Numbered from the stretch's first letter, positions 25,574 to 37,172 are shown. The stretch: DNA of 64,000 bases from Thiomicrorhabdus sp. Kp2 (GCF_000478585.1 NZ_ARWI01000001.1:2418001-2482000), one strand, 5' to 3'. Notes: generated from the letters alone by a model not told the origin. Program-made: numbers and translations.

Positions 25574-27670
25574 TTAAAAATAAACTCTACCAGTAATACC
25601 AATTTGACGAGGGTCGCCAAGTTTAATAAAGCTGTCAACATTTGGTGCACCAAAGAAATTTTCGAAACCTCTAGTTGCATAACGTTCATCCATTAGGTTT
25701 TTACCCCATAAATAGACTTCATAGTCTTTGTTTTCATAACCTAAGCGGGCATTAACTAGATGGTAAGAGTTTGATTCAACACTGTGTACATTGTCAAAAT
25801 AGAATTTATCAACAGCAGTAATGTCAGCCTGAATATACATGCCGTTTGTATTTCTATACTTTGCGCCAAAATTTATTTGGTAGTTTGGAGCGTGTGCCTG
25901 CTCTCGATCTGAAACTTCAAAGTCGGCACTCACGGGTGTTCCATTGACATCGGTCTGAATTAACCCAACGCTGCCATATAGATTGAAGTGTGGGGTTGCT
26001 TGCCAGTTAAACTCTGACTCAAGTCCGTAGTTAGTGGCATTGTCAAGGTTTTCAGTGAAAAAAGTATAGATGCCATTTTCGTAAATGTAACCATCAAATT
26101 GTGGATTGTATCTATCCATGTAAAAAAAGTTGGTTGATGTTGTTAGGTTGTATTTCGAATAAACAGATTTTAAGCCTATCTCATAATTAAATAAGGTTTC
26201 AGAATGGAATTCAGTATTATCCCCTTGACCACCTGTACCTGTTTTAAACCCACCTGCTTTGTAACCTCTTGTTACACCAGCAAATGCAGTATGTTGGTCA
26301 TTATATTTATAAGAGTAGTGAATTGAACCACCCCAGAGTGTTTCGTCTGTATTAGTTGAAAAGGGTAAGCTAGCAGGATAGGTTCCTGTAAGCTCTTTTT
26401 GTTCATTAAAATCTTGAATGTTTCTTTCTACCCTTAGACTGTATGTTAGTTTGGTCTTTTGATTTATTGCTTGATCTAACTGACCATAAACGGCGACTTT
26501 ATTGTGAATAAAATCGCTTTTCGCATCAGTATTGTATGTTTCTGCATAGGCTAAAGAGTAGTACCTTTCTTTAAACGAGTTTTCCTCTTCTAAATGAGAG
26601 AAGTAAGCTCCAATAAGCCAGTCGGTTGATTGGTTGAAAATTTTAGAGTTTTCAGTAGAAATTAATCGTAAATCTTGAGTAAAACTTCTTCGATGTTTAC
26701 TATTTTTATATGTTCCTTCATCGTAGCTTGAAGTGTCGGCCATCCAGTCTTCATCATAGCTGTAAAGCATGTCAGAGTTGGCAAGCCCCGTATTACTGGT
26801 AAATATAAAGTTTGGATTTGCCTTTGACTCAAGTTTTAAAGAACCAGCATTTGAAAGTTGGGAATCTTTACCAGGTTGGTCTGACAATGTTGTGAAAGAG
26901 TTATCACGAGACCACGCATCATACCCATTATTTAAATCAGCATGTAATACAGTGATATCTACAGTCGTATCCGAGTCTGGGAAAAAACGCATTTTGCCGC
27001 GTAAAGTGAGTTCATCACGACCATTGGTATCTGTTCTATCTAAGGTTTCGTTTGTACGAAAACCATCGCTACTGTGATTAAAGATAGCTAGACGGTATTG
27101 TGGTGCATTTTCTTTTGAATTGATTGGGCCACTTGTCATAATGCCTAGTTCTTGTAGATTGTCTTCGCCCAGTGAAATTTCAGCCATACCTTCTTCATAA
27201 GGAGTAGGGTCATTGGTTTTGATATTAATTAAACCACCAATGGCACTTTGACCGTAACGGGTATTTTGCGGCCCACGTAAAACTTCTACCTGTTTAACAT
27301 CAAATAAATTGCCCGTCATGCCTATTCCGCTGAAATCGATATCGTCAATCGCAAAACCTACGCTTGAATTGGGTGCACCAGTATATTCATCACGTTCACC
27401 CATTCCTCGAATTTGAATATGACGAGCCCGAGAGCTTTGGCCTGAGAAGTTAACATTAGGTGTTTTTAATAAAACATCATCAAAGTGTGTAGCACCTTGA
27501 TCTTGTAGTTCTGCTTGGGTTTTTATATCTACACTTGCAGGGATGTCTTGTTCAGTGGTTTCACGTAAATCGGCACTCACTATAACAGGGGCAAGTTCTT
27601 CTGAAAAAACAGGGCTTGCTGAAAGTGCGGTTAAAACAGCCAATGAGATGGGTGTTAATTTATTGGTCAT
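25574..27670 (-). CDS. TonB-dependent outer-membrane receptor, thiamine-regulated
   Basis: A 698-residue receptor. The signal peptide (about 1-23, ending VFSEE) is followed by the TonB-box region (APVIVSADL), a plug domain (about 45-155, with the GxGERDEYTG and QVEVLRGPQNTRYGQSA motifs), and a 22-strand barrel ending in Phe (GRVYF). ATG 27670 is chosen over an in-frame start 33 bp upstream because AAGGAAAG precedes it and it gives a normal signal peptide. A TPP riboswitch sits in its leader, so it probably imports thiamine or a thiamine precursor. The ligand is an inference from regulation. Confidence 0.9.
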   Translation of the reverse strand: MTNKLTPISLAVLTALSASPVFSEELAPVIVSADLRETTEQDIPASVDIKTQAELQDQGATHFDDVLLKTPNVNFSGQSSRARHIQIRGMGERDEYTGAPNSSVGFAIDDIDFSGIGMTGNLFDVKQVEVLRGPQNTRYGQSAIGGLINIKTNDPTPYEEGMAEISLGEDNLQELGIMTSGPINSKENAPQYRLAIFNHSSDGFRTNETLDRTDTNGRDELTLRGKMRFFPDSDTTVDITVLHADLNNGYDAWSRDNSFTTLSDQPGKDSQLSNAGSLKLESKANPNFIFTSNTGLANSDMLYSYDEDWMADTSSYDEGTYKNSKHRRSFTQDLRLISTENSKIFNQSTDWLIGAYFSHLEEENSFKERYYSLAYAETYNTDAKSDFIHNKVAVYGQLDQAINQKTKLTYSLRVERNIQDFNEQKELTGTYPASLPFSTNTDETLWGGSIHYSYKYNDQHTAFAGVTRGYKAGGFKTGTGGQGDNTEFHSETLFNYEIGLKSVYSKYNLTTSTNFFYMDRYNPQFDGYIYENGIYTFFTENLDNATNYGLESEFNWQATPHFNLYGSVGLIQTDVNGTPVSADFEVSDREQAHAPNYQINFGAKYRNTNGMYIQADITAVDKFYFDNVHSVESNSYHLVNARLGYENKDYEVYLWGKNLMDERYATRGFENFFGAPNVDSFIKLGDPRQIGITGRVYF

Positions 27671-27713
27671 GGTCTTTCCTTTTGACGAGGAATAAGAACA
27701 CATGAGGTGATGG

Positions 27714-27755
27714 AAAAAATAGAGTGCAAGGGTTTCTGATTGCAGTCAGAATCCC
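27714..27755 (-). promoter_or_regulatory. Possible expression platform of the TPP riboswitch
   Basis: On the minus strand, downstream of the aptamer, GGGATTCTGA and TCAGAAACCC pair around a 6-nt loop at 27730-27755. A six-T run follows about 10 nt later. It could act as an intrinsic terminator toggled by the aptamer. The T-run is rather far from the stem, so control of translation start is the alternative. Confidence 0.4.
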
Positions 27756-27782
27756 AGCTTATTTTTAACAAATTGATCGTGT

Positions 27783-27872
27783 GTGCCGTTCCTACGCCAG
27801 TATTATCTGGATCAGGTTCAAAGGGTCTTTCAGTGTCTCGAAATCTCAGGTCTTAATTGACCACCCCTGGCA
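27783..27872 (-). promoter_or_regulatory. TPP (thi-box) riboswitch
   Basis: The minus strand contains the conserved thi-box elements in order: GGGGTG near the 5' end, CTGAGA, ACCCTTTGAACCTGATC, then GATAATACTGGCGTAGG. These match the TPP aptamer's P2/J3-2 and P4-P5 regions. It is located about 115 bp upstream of the TonB receptor start and should turn the gene off at high thiamine diphosphate. Confidence 0.95.
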
Positions 27873-28028
27873 AACTAAAGCTTTAGTATTTAAAGCCTTA
27901 GTGTTAACGCTTATGTTTTAAAATTTGTGCGGATTGTACCTGAAATTTGTATAAAATGGAAATGGCTTAGGATAGGTCTTATTTTTAATAAAAAGTGTGT
28001 AGGTTGTATTTAACTAAAGGGTTTTTGG

Positions 28029-28904
28029 ATGGCTGAAGATGTAAAACCAAATATCAGTAAAGAGATTATGGAGCGCTTAAAGTCGTTGGATGAGTTGCCA
28101 TATTTTCCTGATGCTCTTATGCGACTAGAGCAGGCATTAAATGAGAATGAAAACTTGCCGATGGAGAATATTGTTCAGTTAATTGCACAAGACCCTCGAT
28201 TAGTGGCAGGTCTAATAAAAATGGCCAATAGCGCTAAGTATATGACAGGGAATGAGGTCAATGATTTAGCGGATGCCGTGACCATTATTGGTTTAAAAGA
28301 GATGCGTTTGATTGCACATTTAATACACTATCAAACCTCTTTTAGACGTAAACCACCGTTTAGTGATGCGTTCTTTTTGAAACATGCCTTTTTATCAGCA
28401 TTGGTCGCTCAGAAGATGGCAATATTTTTCGGGCTTGATTCAGGAGAGGCTTTTTTAGCGGCTTTAATGCGTGATATTGGTGTGTATTTATTGGCCACTG
28501 AGGACAGAGAAAAGTACTTGGAAGTGATTAAACTAACAGATTATGATATTTCTAAATTAGCATTAGCCGAAAATAAAGTTTTTGGTACTTATCACGCTTT
28601 GATGAGTGCTCGCTTGTTACAACAATGGAATTTCTCTAAAGAAACCATTATCGGAGTGGCATTTCATCACAATCCAGAGAAAGCGGAGGAAAGCTGTCAG
28701 TCTTACGCTTATTTAACATTCTTAGCAGAACAAGCGGTTTTTAGACTTGGTATTGATAATGGCATTGCAGATATCACCGATGAAGAGAGAGAGATGCCTT
28801 CTAAAAAGTTATTGGATGCCTTGGCTTATTTTGACCTTTCTATAGATAAATATGATGAGTTTGCACAGCAGGCATATGCAGAGGCTGAAAAAATGGGAAT
28901 ATAA
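28029..28904 (+). CDS. HDOD-domain signalling protein
   Basis: A 291-residue protein made essentially of one HDOD domain (about residues 18-215), a catalytically degenerate HD-domain relative tied to signal transduction. Visible family features: LPYFPDALMRLEQALN at the start, then LIAQDPRLVAGLIKMANSAKY, and the FHHNPEKAE segment. It lacks an attached GGDEF, EAL or CheY domain. It is divergent from the thiamine receptor and is followed by its own terminator. Its ligand or partner is unknown. Two further HDOD genes lie at 49345-51196. Confidence 0.85.
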   Translation: MAEDVKPNISKEIMERLKSLDELPYFPDALMRLEQALNENENLPMENIVQLIAQDPRLVAGLIKMANSAKYMTGNEVNDLADAVTIIGLKEMRLIAHLIHYQTSFRRKPPFSDAFFLKHAFLSALVAQKMAIFFGLDSGEAFLAALMRDIGVYLLATEDREKYLEVIKLTDYDISKLALAENKVFGTYHALMSARLLQQWNFSKETIIGVAFHHNPEKAEESCQSYAYLTFLAEQAVFRLGIDNGIADITDEEREMPSKKLLDALAYFDLSIDKYDEFAQQAYAEAEKMGI

Positions 28905-28950
28905 TCCTGTTTATAGTCGTTTTTTCAACGAGTTGAGCGTGTATAAAAAG

Positions 28951-28976
28951 AAACCACCAGGCCTGGTGGTTTTTTG
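28951..28976 (+). terminator. Rho-independent terminator built on CCAGGCCTGG
   Basis: The 22-bp palindrome AAACCACCAGG/CCTGGTGGTTT is followed by TTTTT. It lies 46 bp after the HDOD gene and contains the repeated decamer at 28957-28966 as the top of the stem. Confidence 0.85.
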
Positions 28977-29105
28977 TTTGGAGCAAATGTTATACATAAT
29001 TATTTTATGTGTATGTAAAGTCTAGATAAAGCGTATAAGAAAATGCTAAAATAACGGGCTTAATTTTTAAACCTTGTAATTTTTACAGACAAAGAGACTA
29101 AATCT

Positions 29106-31040
29106 ATGCCAATCATTACGTTACCAGACGGTTCTACTAAAGAGTTTGATCAAGCTATATCAGTTATGCAAGTGGCTGAAAGCATTGGAACGGGACTGGC
29201 GAAAGCGACGGTAGCGGGGCGTGTTAATGGTCAGCTTAAAGATGCGAGTGATTTAATCTCTGAAGATGCAAGTTTAGAAATTATTACCATGCGAGATGAA
29301 GATGGTCTACATATTATGCGCCATTCATGTGCTCATTTGTTAGGCCATGCGTTAAAACAATTATATCCAGATGTCAAAATGGCTATTGGCCCAGTCATTG
29401 AGAATGGTTTTTATTATGACGTTGATATGGATTACAAAATTACGCCAGAAGATTTAAAGAAAATTGAAAAGCGTATGTTGGAATTGGCTAAAACAAAATA
29501 CCCTGTTGTTAAGAAAATGCTATCACGTGATGAAGCGGTTGCAACGTTTGAGTCTCGTGGTGAAGAGTACAAATTAGAATTGATTCGTGATCTGCCGAAT
29601 GAAACAGAGTTTGGTTTTTATTTTCACGAAGAGTATGTGGATATGTGTGTTGGGCCACATGTGCCAAATATGAGTTTTGTTAAAGCATTAAAACTCACTC
29701 ATGTTGCAGGCGCATACTGGCGCGGTAACTCAGACAATAAAATGTTACAACGTATTTATGGTGTCGCTTTCCCAGATAAGCAATCTTTAAAAGATTACTT
29801 ACATATGATGGAAGAGGCTGAAAAGCGTGATCACCGTAAGTTAGGTAAAACGCTTGATTTATTCCACGTTGAAGATTTAGCACCTGGTATGGCATTTTGG
29901 CACCCTAAAGGAATGACTTTATACCGCATTGTAGAAGAGTATATGCGTGGTCAGTTAGTAGCGAATGATTATGATGAAATTCGCACACCACTGATTCTTG
30001 ATCGTTCTTTATGGGAGAAGTCAGGGCACTGGGATAAATTTAAAGACAATATGTTCACTACCGAGACGGATAACCGAGATTACGCGGTTAAACCAATGAA
30101 CTGCCCAGGGCATATTCAGGTTTATAACCGTCATTTAACCAGTTACCGTGATTTACCTATCCGTATTGCTGAATTTGGTACGGTACATCGTAATGAACCA
30201 TCTGGAACATTGCATGGTTTGATGCGCGTTCGTTCATTTACCCAAGATGATGCACATATTTTCTGTACAGAAGAACAGATTAAAGAAGAAGTACAAGCTT
30301 GTATTGATTTAGTATTTGAAACCTATGCGGATTTTGGTTTTGACAATATTGCAGTAAAGTTTTCAACTCGTCCAGAACAGCGTGTAGGTGCGGATGATGT
30401 TTGGGATTTAGCCGAATCTGCACTAGAAGCAACGTTAAAAGATGCAGGTTTAGATTACAAATTACAGCCAGGCGAAGGTGCATTTTATGGCCCTAAAATT
30501 GAGTTTCAATTAAAAGACTGTATTGGACGTGTATGGCAGTGTGGTACCATTCAGCTTGATTTCTCAATGACCCAAGCTGAACGCTTGAATGCGGTTTATG
30601 TTGGTCAAGATAATGAAAAACACCATCCTGTCATGATTCACCGTGCCATCTTAGGTTCACTAGAGCGTTTTGTGGGTATTTTGATTGAACATTACGAAGG
30701 TCGTTTCCCAACTTGGTTGGCTCCAGTTCAAGCTGTAATGGCGCCAATTTCAGAAGTCCACAATGAATATGTGGTCGAAATGACTAAAAAATTGAAAAAA
30801 CATGGGTTTAGAGTCGATTCGGACTTGAGAAATGAGAAGGTTGGGTTTAAAATTCGCGAACACACAATGCAACGTGTTCCATATATCTTGGTTGTAGGTG
30901 ATCAAGAGATGGAAGAGGGCAGTGTCAATGTTCGTGCAAGAAACGGTCAAAACCTAGGTTCATTTAGCTTTGAACAACTTGTAGAACTATTTAATAACGA
31001 TATAGCTAATTTAGGACGTGTTGTCGAAACACAAGAATAG
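29106..31040 (+). CDS. thrS: Threonyl-tRNA synthetase
   Basis: A 644-residue class II synthetase. Domains in order: TGS (about 1-62), the editing domain (about 65-225, with the zinc/editing motif [10 protein letters not shown]), the catalytic core with motif 2 ([13 protein letters not shown]), the zinc ligand Cys in MNCPGH, and the anticodon-binding domain (about 535-640). The length is normal. It heads the conserved run thrS-infC-rpmI-rplT-pheS-pheT-ihfA-merR. ATG 29106 is preceded by a purine-rich tract (AAAGAGAC). Confidence 0.97.
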   Translation: MPIITLPDGSTKEFDQAISVMQVAESIGTGLAKATVAGRVNGQLKDASDLISEDASLEIITMRDEDGLHIMRHSCAHLLGHALKQLYPDVKMAIGPVIENGFYYDVDMDYKITPEDLKKIEKRMLELAKTKYPVVKKMLSRDEAVATFESRGEEYKLELIRDLPNETEFGFYFHEEYVDMCVGPHVPNMSFVKALKLTHVAGAYWRGNSDNKMLQRIYGVAFPDKQSLKDYLHMMEEAEKRDHRKLGKTLDLFHVEDLAPGMAFWHPKGMTLYRIVEEYMRGQLVANDYDEIRTPLILDRSLWEKSGHWDKFKDNMFTTETDNRDYAVKPMNCPGHIQVYNRHLTSYRDLPIRIAEFGTVHRNEPSGTLHGLMRVRSFTQDDAHIFCTEEQIKEEVQACIDLVFETYADFGFDNIAVKFSTRPEQRVGADDVWDLAESALEATLKDAGLDYKLQPGEGAFYGPKIEFQLKDCIGRVWQCGTIQLDFSMTQAERLNAVYVGQDNEKHHPVMIHRAILGSLERFVGILIEHYEGRFPTWLAPVQAVMAPISEVHNEYVVEMTKKLKKHGFRVDSDLRNEKVGFKIREHTMQRVPYILVVGDQEMEEGSVNVRARNGQNLGSFSFEQLVELFNNDIANLGRVVETQE

Positions 31041-31101
31041 CAAATGGTTATGCTTGTTAAGAGCAAGCAAAAAAGAATTTAATTAATTGGAGGATATTGC
31101 T

Positions 31102-31671
31102 ATCGCAATCAGAAGAGGTGGTCGTGGAAGACCGCAACAACCAGAAGCACCAAAAGATAGAATCAACAAGGCAATTACTGCAACACCAGAAGTGCGTTTA
31201 ATCGATGCTGAAGGTGAGCAAGCGGGTGTGGTATCCATTCAGGATGCCTTAGCACAAGCGGCAGAAGCTGGGTTAGATTTGGTTGAGATTACTGCGAAAG
31301 CAAATCCTCCAGTTTGTAAGATCATGGACTATGGTAAATATCTTTACCAGCAGCAAAAAAAGCAGCATGAAGCTAAGAAAAAGCAGAAGCAAGTCCAGGT
31401 TAAAGAGGTTAAGTTTCGCCCAGGAACTGAGGAGGGAGATTATCAGGTAAAACTACGCAACCTGGTGAAATTCCTAGATAACGGTGATCGCGTCAAGGTA
31501 ACTATTTGGTTCCGTGGCCGTGAAATCACCCATAAGGAACTGGGACTTAAAATGTTGGAACGTATTAGGGATGATATTCAAGAGGTTGCTACCGTTGAAC
31601 AAATGCCTAAAATGGAAGGTCGTCAAATGCAAATGATGGTCGCTCCAACAAAGAAAAAGCAAGCTAATTAA
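31102..31671 (+). CDS. infC: Translation initiation factor IF-3 with non-standard start codon
   Basis: About 189 residues, with an N-domain ([20 protein letters not shown]), a Lys-rich linker ([14 protein letters not shown]) and a C-domain ([19 protein letters not shown]). No ATG or GTG is in place. The strong Shine-Dalgarno GGAGG is at 31089-31093 and the in-frame rare codons ATT 31096, ATC 31102 and ATC 31108 follow; ATC 31102 has the best spacing (8 nt). A TTG at 31087 overlaps the Shine-Dalgarno and is unlikely. Rare AUU/AUC starts are known in infC and let IF-3 limit its own translation. Confidence 0.93.
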   Translation: MAIRRGGRGRPQQPEAPKDRINKAITATPEVRLIDAEGEQAGVVSIQDALAQAAEAGLDLVEITAKANPPVCKIMDYGKYLYQQQKKQHEAKKKQKQVQVKEVKFRPGTEEGDYQVKLRNLVKFLDNGDRVKVTIWFRGREITHKELGLKMLERIRDDIQEVATVEQMPKMEGRQMQMMVAPTKKKQAN

Positions 31672-31878
31672 TTTTAATATTTTTTAAAATAATTAAATTG
31701 CAATACAACAGCTGGGGTTTACCTTGTTTATTTAATAACTAGGTAAATTTCTGGTGCAGCTCCCTCAGTGCTGTTCGTTGTGCCGAGAATAAATCTCATG
31801 TTTTATTACATAAGGTTTAATTTAAAACTGAAAGTGGCTCAATTTATTGAGTAACACTTAAATGCGGAGTTTCATTCA
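31672..31878 (+). promoter_or_regulatory. Possible L20-type ribosomal leader
   Basis: The 207-bp gap between infC and rpmI, where gammaproteobacteria often have an L20-binding leader. Short complementary segments (TACCT/AGGTA; CAGCTGGGG and CAGCTCCCTCAG) suggest structured RNA. No alignment was possible, so this is a positional guess. Confidence 0.35.
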
Positions 31879-32076
31879 ATGCCAAAGATGAAAACAAATA
31901 GTAGTGCTAAAAAGCGCTTCTCGAAAACTGGCTCAGGTCGTTTCAAATGTAAACAGTCTCACTTACGTCATATTTTGACTAAGAAGTCTACCAAGCGTAA
32001 GCGTCAACTTCGTTCTGGAAGTATGATTCACGATCACGATGTAGCGATGGTTCGCCGCATGTTACCGTTCGCTTAA
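31879..32076 (+). CDS. rpmI: 50S ribosomal protein L35
   Basis: A 65-residue basic ribosomal protein with the L35 signature [18 protein letters not shown] near the N-terminus and the ending RRMLPFA. It sits directly before rplT with 16 bp between them, as in most bacteria. Confidence 0.97.
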   Translation: MPKMKTNSSAKKRFSKTGSGRFKCKQSHLRHILTKKSTKRKRQLRSGSMIHDHDVAMVRRMLPFA

Positions 32077-32092
32077 TTGGAGATTTGAAACA

Positions 32093-32449
32093 ATGGCAAG
32101 AGTTAAAAGAGGTGTCATCGCACGCCGTAGACACAACAAAGTATTAAAAGCAGCAAAAGGTTATTACGGAGCTCGTAGTAAAGTTTTTCGTGTTGCTAAA
32201 CAAGCAGTAATTAAAGCTGGTCAATATGCATACCGTGACCGTCGTACTAAAAAACGTCAGTTCCGTCGTTTATGGATTGCGCGTATCAACGCAGCAGCTC
32301 GTATGAACGATATGACATATAGCCGTTTCATTAACGGTTTGAACAAAGCAGGTGTTGCAGTTGACCGTAAGGTTCTTGCTGACATCGCAGTTCATGATGC
32401 AGCCGCATTCACTGCTATCGCTGAAAAAGCAAAAGCTGCTTTAGCGTAA
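32093..32449 (+). CDS. rplT: 50S ribosomal protein L20
   Basis: A 118-residue ribosomal protein with the L20 signature ([20 protein letters not shown] near the N-terminus, then [15 protein letters not shown]). It binds 23S rRNA early in 50S assembly and in many bacteria represses its own operon. A GGAG ribosome binding site precedes it. It is followed by a strong terminator. Confidence 0.97.
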   Translation: MARVKRGVIARRRHNKVLKAAKGYYGARSKVFRVAKQAVIKAGQYAYRDRRTKKRQFRRLWIARINAAARMNDMTYSRFINGLNKAGVAVDRKVLADIAVHDAAAFTAIAEKAKAALA

Positions 32450-32477
32450 TTAGTGCTACTAGGGTGACCTAGTTTTT

Positions 32478-32509
32478 AAATAGGGGACTTTATAGTCCCC
32501 TATTTTTTT
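32478..32509 (+). terminator. Rho-independent terminator after rplT
   Basis: A 12-bp stem (AAATAGGGGACT / AGTCCCCTATTT) with a TTAT loop and a run of seven T. It separates thrS-infC-rpmI-rplT from pheST. Confidence 0.92.
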
Positions 32510-32641
32510 CATTAAAATTGCAATTTGCAAGATTCAATTTAATGGCTATGCAAGATTTCACTGGGAGAAGCTTAGTGACTCACAGTGCAATGTTTCATAA
32601 CCATTTCAAACCATATTAATACCGTTTAGGACATTTATTAA

Positions 32642-33637
<996 letters not shown>

Positions 33638-33640
<3 letters not shown>

Positions 33641-33653
33641 CCAGGCCTGGTTA
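33638..33653. repeat. 16-bp palindrome containing CCAGGCCTGG
   Basis: Perfect palindrome between pheS and pheT, starting in the pheS stop codon. The decamer core is at 33641-33650. No T-run follows, so it is not an obvious terminator; read as RNA it could form a short hairpin before the pheT ribosome binding site. Confidence 0.8.
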
Positions 33654-33675
33654 AATTAGGGTTAGAGAATAGAAT

Positions 33676-36066
33676 ATGAAATTTAGTGAAAATTGGTTAA
33701 GAGAGTGGACAAATCCTAACTGGGATACCAATACATTATCTGAAGAATTAAGTTTAGCAGGCCTGGAAGTTGATGATGTTGAGCCTGTTGCAGGTCAATT
33801 TACCAATGTGGTGGTTGGACATGTTCTTTCAGTAGAAAAGCACCCTGATGCAGATAAATTAAATGTTACCCAAGTTGATGTGGGGGATGAAGAACCCGTA
33901 CAAATCGTTTGTGGTGCTAAAAATGTAGTAGCTGGAATGAAAGCCTGTTGTGCCAAAGTGGGTGCGGTTCTTCCTGGTGACTTCAAAATTAAAAAAGCCA
34001 AACTTCGTGGCGTGCCTTCTCATGGTATGTTATGTGGTGCGACAGAAATCGGTCTACCAGATGACGGTGTAGACGGTTTACATGTTTTACCAACCGATGC
34101 ACCTATCGGTATGGATATTCGTGAATATCTTGACTTGAATGATAGCTCTATCGATGTTGACTTAACGCCTAACCGTGCAGACTGTTTTAGTGTTTTAGGC
34201 TTAGCGCGTGACGTTCACGCCATTAGTGGTGCCCAGTTCACTCAACCTTTTGAAGATAAAGATATGGCTGGAACGGTGGCTTGCACTCAAAAGGTTGTTG
34301 TTTCAGAACCGCAAGCTTGTCCTAAATATTTAGGTTGTATGGTAACGAACTTTGATAATAATGCCAAAACACCTGCTTGGATGGTACAAAAATTACAGCG
34401 TTCAGGTTTACGCTCTTTAAGCTTGGTGGTTGATATTACTAACTACGTGCTTTTAGAGCTCGGGCAACCTATGCATGCGTTTGACTTAGATAAGCTCAAA
34501 GGTGATGTGCAAGTGCGTATGGCTAAAGCAGGTGAGCAGTTAACCACTCTTGATGAAAAAGAGATTACACTTGCTGATAATACGCTGGTTATTGCCGACG
34601 ACAACGGTGCAATTGCTCTGGCAGGTATTATGGGCGGTTTATCTACGTCTGTAACCGATTCAACAAGCCAAATATTCTTTGAATGTGCCCATTTTTCACG
34701 TTTAGCGATTACCGGTAAAGCACGTCAATATGGTCTTCATACTGATTCTTCCATGCGTTTTGAACGTGGTGTAGATCCTATGTTACCAGAGCGTGCTTTA
34801 AATAGAGCATTGCAGTTATTTACTGAGATTGCTGGTGGTGTGGTTTCTACATTTACATCGATTATTTCTGAAGATAACTTACCAGAAATTGCCAAAATTC
34901 AATTACGTCGTGAAACGATTGCCAACCGTTTAGGTGTTGAGGTTGCAGATAAACAAGTTGAACAAATCTTTACAGGCCTGGGCTTCACGATTGAAGTGAA
35001 TGATAGTGGTTGGTTAGTTACCGCACCTTCATTCCGTTTTGATATGGCGATTGAAATGGACTTAATCGAAGAGATTGGGCGTGTTTACGGCTATAACAAC
35101 TTACCTGAAACACCTGTTATGGCGCCAATGACTTTAAATGAATTAGATGAATCAGAACAGTCATTGAGTGCACTTAAAAATGCCTTAGTTCAGCGTGGTT
35201 ACAACGAGGTAGTCACTTACAGCTTTGTGGCTGAAGATAAGCAGCAAGCGATTGCACCTGATTTACCTCATGTATTGTTAAAGAATCCGATTTCAGATGA
35301 CATGAAGGCGATGCGTACTACGTTATTCCCAGGTTTATTACAAACAATGGGTTATAACCAAAACCGCCAGCAATCACGAGTGCGTTTATTTGAAGCAGGC
35401 TTGGTTTTCTATAAGAATGAGCAAGATCCTACTGGTGCAACACAAATTCCAATGTTTGCAGGGGCCGTTGTAGGTTCAGCACATAAATCAGGTTGGGATA
35501 TGGATTCACGTAATGTTGATTTCTATGACCTAAAAGGGGATGTAGAAAACCTATTAAGTATGAGTCATCAACTAGATAATGTACGTTTTGAGGCGTGTAA
35601 TAATCCCGCTTTGCATCCTGGTCAATCGGCTTCTTTAATCAAAGAGGGTCAAGAGATTGGTGTAATGGGGCAGTTGCACCCACAGCTTGTTAAAACAATG
35701 GGTGTAAGTGGCACGGTTTATATGTTCCAAATACGTCAAGACGCTTTAATGACAATGAATGTACCGAGTGCTTTACCTATTTCTAAATTCCCTGAAACAC
35801 AGCGCGATTTGGCCTTTGTGGTAGAAGAGAGCTTACCAGTTCAAAAATTAATAGATGCTGTGACTGCAGTACAATCAGATATTTTACAATCGGTAGAAAT
35901 TTTTGATATCTATCGTGGGCAAGGTATTGAAGCAACGCAAAAGAGTGTGGCAATAGCCTTAAAAATTCAACACCAAGAGCGCACGCTACAAGATGAAGAA
36001 GTAGAAAGTTTAGTGAATGAAATTTTGGCTTCGGCTAAAAAATCAGTCAATGCAGAACTTCGTTAA
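33676..36066 (+). CDS. pheT: Phenylalanyl-tRNA synthetase beta subunit
   Basis: A 796-residue subunit with an N-terminal tRNA-binding EMAP-like domain (about 40-150), B3/B4 editing domain (about 210-380), B5 domain (about 400-475), a catalytic-like core, and the C-terminal ferredoxin-fold anticodon-binding domain (about 700-795, [13 protein letters not shown]). The length is normal. Two in-frame variants of the repeated palindrome core occur (33757 and 34972). Confidence 0.97.
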   Translation: MKFSENWLREWTNPNWDTNTLSEELSLAGLEVDDVEPVAGQFTNVVVGHVLSVEKHPDADKLNVTQVDVGDEEPVQIVCGAKNVVAGMKACCAKVGAVLPGDFKIKKAKLRGVPSHGMLCGATEIGLPDDGVDGLHVLPTDAPIGMDIREYLDLNDSSIDVDLTPNRADCFSVLGLARDVHAISGAQFTQPFEDKDMAGTVACTQKVVVSEPQACPKYLGCMVTNFDNNAKTPAWMVQKLQRSGLRSLSLVVDITNYVLLELGQPMHAFDLDKLKGDVQVRMAKAGEQLTTLDEKEITLADNTLVIADDNGAIALAGIMGGLSTSVTDSTSQIFFECAHFSRLAITGKARQYGLHTDSSMRFERGVDPMLPERALNRALQLFTEIAGGVVSTFTSIISEDNLPEIAKIQLRRETIANRLGVEVADKQVEQIFTGLGFTIEVNDSGWLVTAPSFRFDMAIEMDLIEEIGRVYGYNNLPETPVMAPMTLNELDESEQSLSALKNALVQRGYNEVVTYSFVAEDKQQAIAPDLPHVLLKNPISDDMKAMRTTLFPGLLQTMGYNQNRQQSRVRLFEAGLVFYKNEQDPTGATQIPMFAGAVVGSAHKSGWDMDSRNVDFYDLKGDVENLLSMSHQLDNVRFEACNNPALHPGQSASLIKEGQEIGVMGQLHPQLVKTMGVSGTVYMFQIRQDALMTMNVPSALPISKFPETQRDLAFVVEESLPVQKLIDAVTAVQSDILQSVEIFDIYRGQGIEATQKSVAIALKIQHQERTLQDEEVESLVNEILASAKKSVNAELR

Positions 36067-36110
36067 GAATAAATTAAACAAAAACTAAAGATAATAATTA
36101 GGAAAACCCT

Positions 36111-36398
36111 ATGACATTGACTAAAGCAGATATAGCACAAGATCTAGCCGATACGTTTGGCTTTAATAAGCGTGAGTCTAAAGAGTTAGTAGAGCAGTTT
36201 TACGATGAAATCAGTGATGTATTGGTATCTGGTGAACAGATTAAACTTTCTGGTTTTGGAAACTTTGAGTTGCGTGATAAAGCTCCTCGTCCAGGAAGAA
36301 ATCCTAGAACAGGGGAAGATGTTCCAATTTCAGCACGAAGAGTGGTAACATTTAAACCTGGTCAAAAACTACGTGCGCAAATAGATAACAATGGCTAA
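36111..36398 (+). CDS. ihfA: Integration host factor alpha subunit
   Basis: A 95-residue DNA-bending protein of the HU/IHF family, with the IHF-alpha pattern ([20 protein letters not shown] at the start, [20 protein letters not shown] including the Pro-containing arm that intercalates into DNA). It needs an IhfB partner not in this window. Translation runs into the MerR gene with an 8-bp overlap, the standard pheST-ihfA-merR arrangement. Confidence 0.97.
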   Translation: MTLTKADIAQDLADTFGFNKRESKELVEQFYDEISDVLVSGEQIKLSGFGNFELRDKAPRPGRNPRTGEDVPISARRVVTFKPGQKLRAQIDNNG

Positions 36399-36792
36399 AC
36401 CCAAAAAAAACAGTCAGTTTGCTGAGCAACTTGAAATAGAGTTGCCAGATAAAAAATACTTTACCATTGGTGAGGTGGCTGATATTTGCCAGTTAAAATC
36501 GCATGTACTTCGTTATTGGGAGCAAGTTTTTCCACAACTTGAACCCAGTAAACGTCGTGGGCGTCGCTATTACCAAAAAAACGATGTTATTTTGGTATTA
36601 GAGATTAAAAGTTTACTGCAAGATCAAGGTTTTACTATTCCTGGTGCGAAAGCAAGGCTCTCAAAAAGAGATATTGATGTTTCTGACACCACAAGTTTGA
36701 ATCGAGATCAAAAAAATACGGTTGAACTGCTTCAACTGATGAAACATGAACTTGCTGAATTCAGAAGTTATATTAATAAACGTTTTCAATAA
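36391..36792 (+). CDS. MerR-family transcriptional regulator
   Basis: A 133-residue regulator with a MerR winged-helix domain ([20 protein letters not shown], then [12 protein letters not shown]) and a short helical C-terminus without effector cysteines. Such a gene always follows ihfA in gammaproteobacteria; its function is poorly known. It overlaps ihfA by 8 bp and is therefore translated with it. Confidence 0.93.
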   Translation: MAKPKKNSQFAEQLEIELPDKKYFTIGEVADICQLKSHVLRYWEQVFPQLEPSKRRGRRYYQKNDVILVLEIKSLLQDQGFTIPGAKARLSKRDIDVSDTTSLNRDQKNTVELLQLMKHELAEFRSYINKRFQ

Positions 36793-36826
36793 TAAAAGAA
36801 AAGTTAGTTTGATATAATGCCTACAA

Positions 36827-36844
36827 TTTACCAGGCCTGGTAAA
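36827..36844. repeat. 18-bp palindrome containing CCAGGCCTGG
   Basis: Perfect palindrome, with AT-rich arms, between the MerR gene and tRNA-Pro. Core at 36831-36840. It may serve as a weak hairpin at the end of the pheST-ihfA-merR unit; no T-run follows. Confidence 0.8.
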
Positions 36845-36976
36845 CCTCGTGGCTATAACGCCTTGTGAGCATCAGCTAGGCTGGCATAAACTGAATTAAT
36901 CTAAAACCATTTATTGACGACCACTAAACACATTAGTTGTGCTTTAAAGGTCTTTTTGATGAATGAAAATCTATAT

Positions 36977-37053
36977 CGGAATGTAGCGCAGCTTGGTAGC
37001 GCACTTGTCTGGGGGACAAGTGGTCGCAGGTTCAAATCCTGTCATTCCGACCA
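36977..37053 (+). tRNA. tRNA-Pro (anticodon GGG)
   Basis: A 77-nt tRNA with encoded CCA. The acceptor stem CGGAATG pairs with CATTCCG. The D arm, an anticodon stem CTTGT/ACAAG with a 7-nt loop CTGGGGG (anticodon GGG), and the TPsiC arm with GGTTCAAATCC are all clear. Its 3' end is the integration site of the element that follows. Confidence 0.97.
37031..37053. repeat. attL: 3' end of tRNA-Pro
   Basis: The 23 bases from TTCAAATCC to the final CCA of the tRNA recur exactly at 42166-42188. They restore an intact tRNA gene on the left side of the inserted element. Confidence 0.93.
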
Positions 37054-37172
37054 TTTAATATTTTAAATCTCTGTGTTTTCAATAGGTTGTAATTTTCTTT
37101 CTTGTTAGATGTAACTAGGTTGTAACTAGGTTTTCATTATTTCTTCTTTTTGTTTTCTTTCGTCCGCTAGAC

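Noticed and set aside
31087-31101. TTG start of infC at 31087
   Set aside because: The codon overlaps the strong Shine-Dalgarno sequence and has no ribosome binding site of its own.
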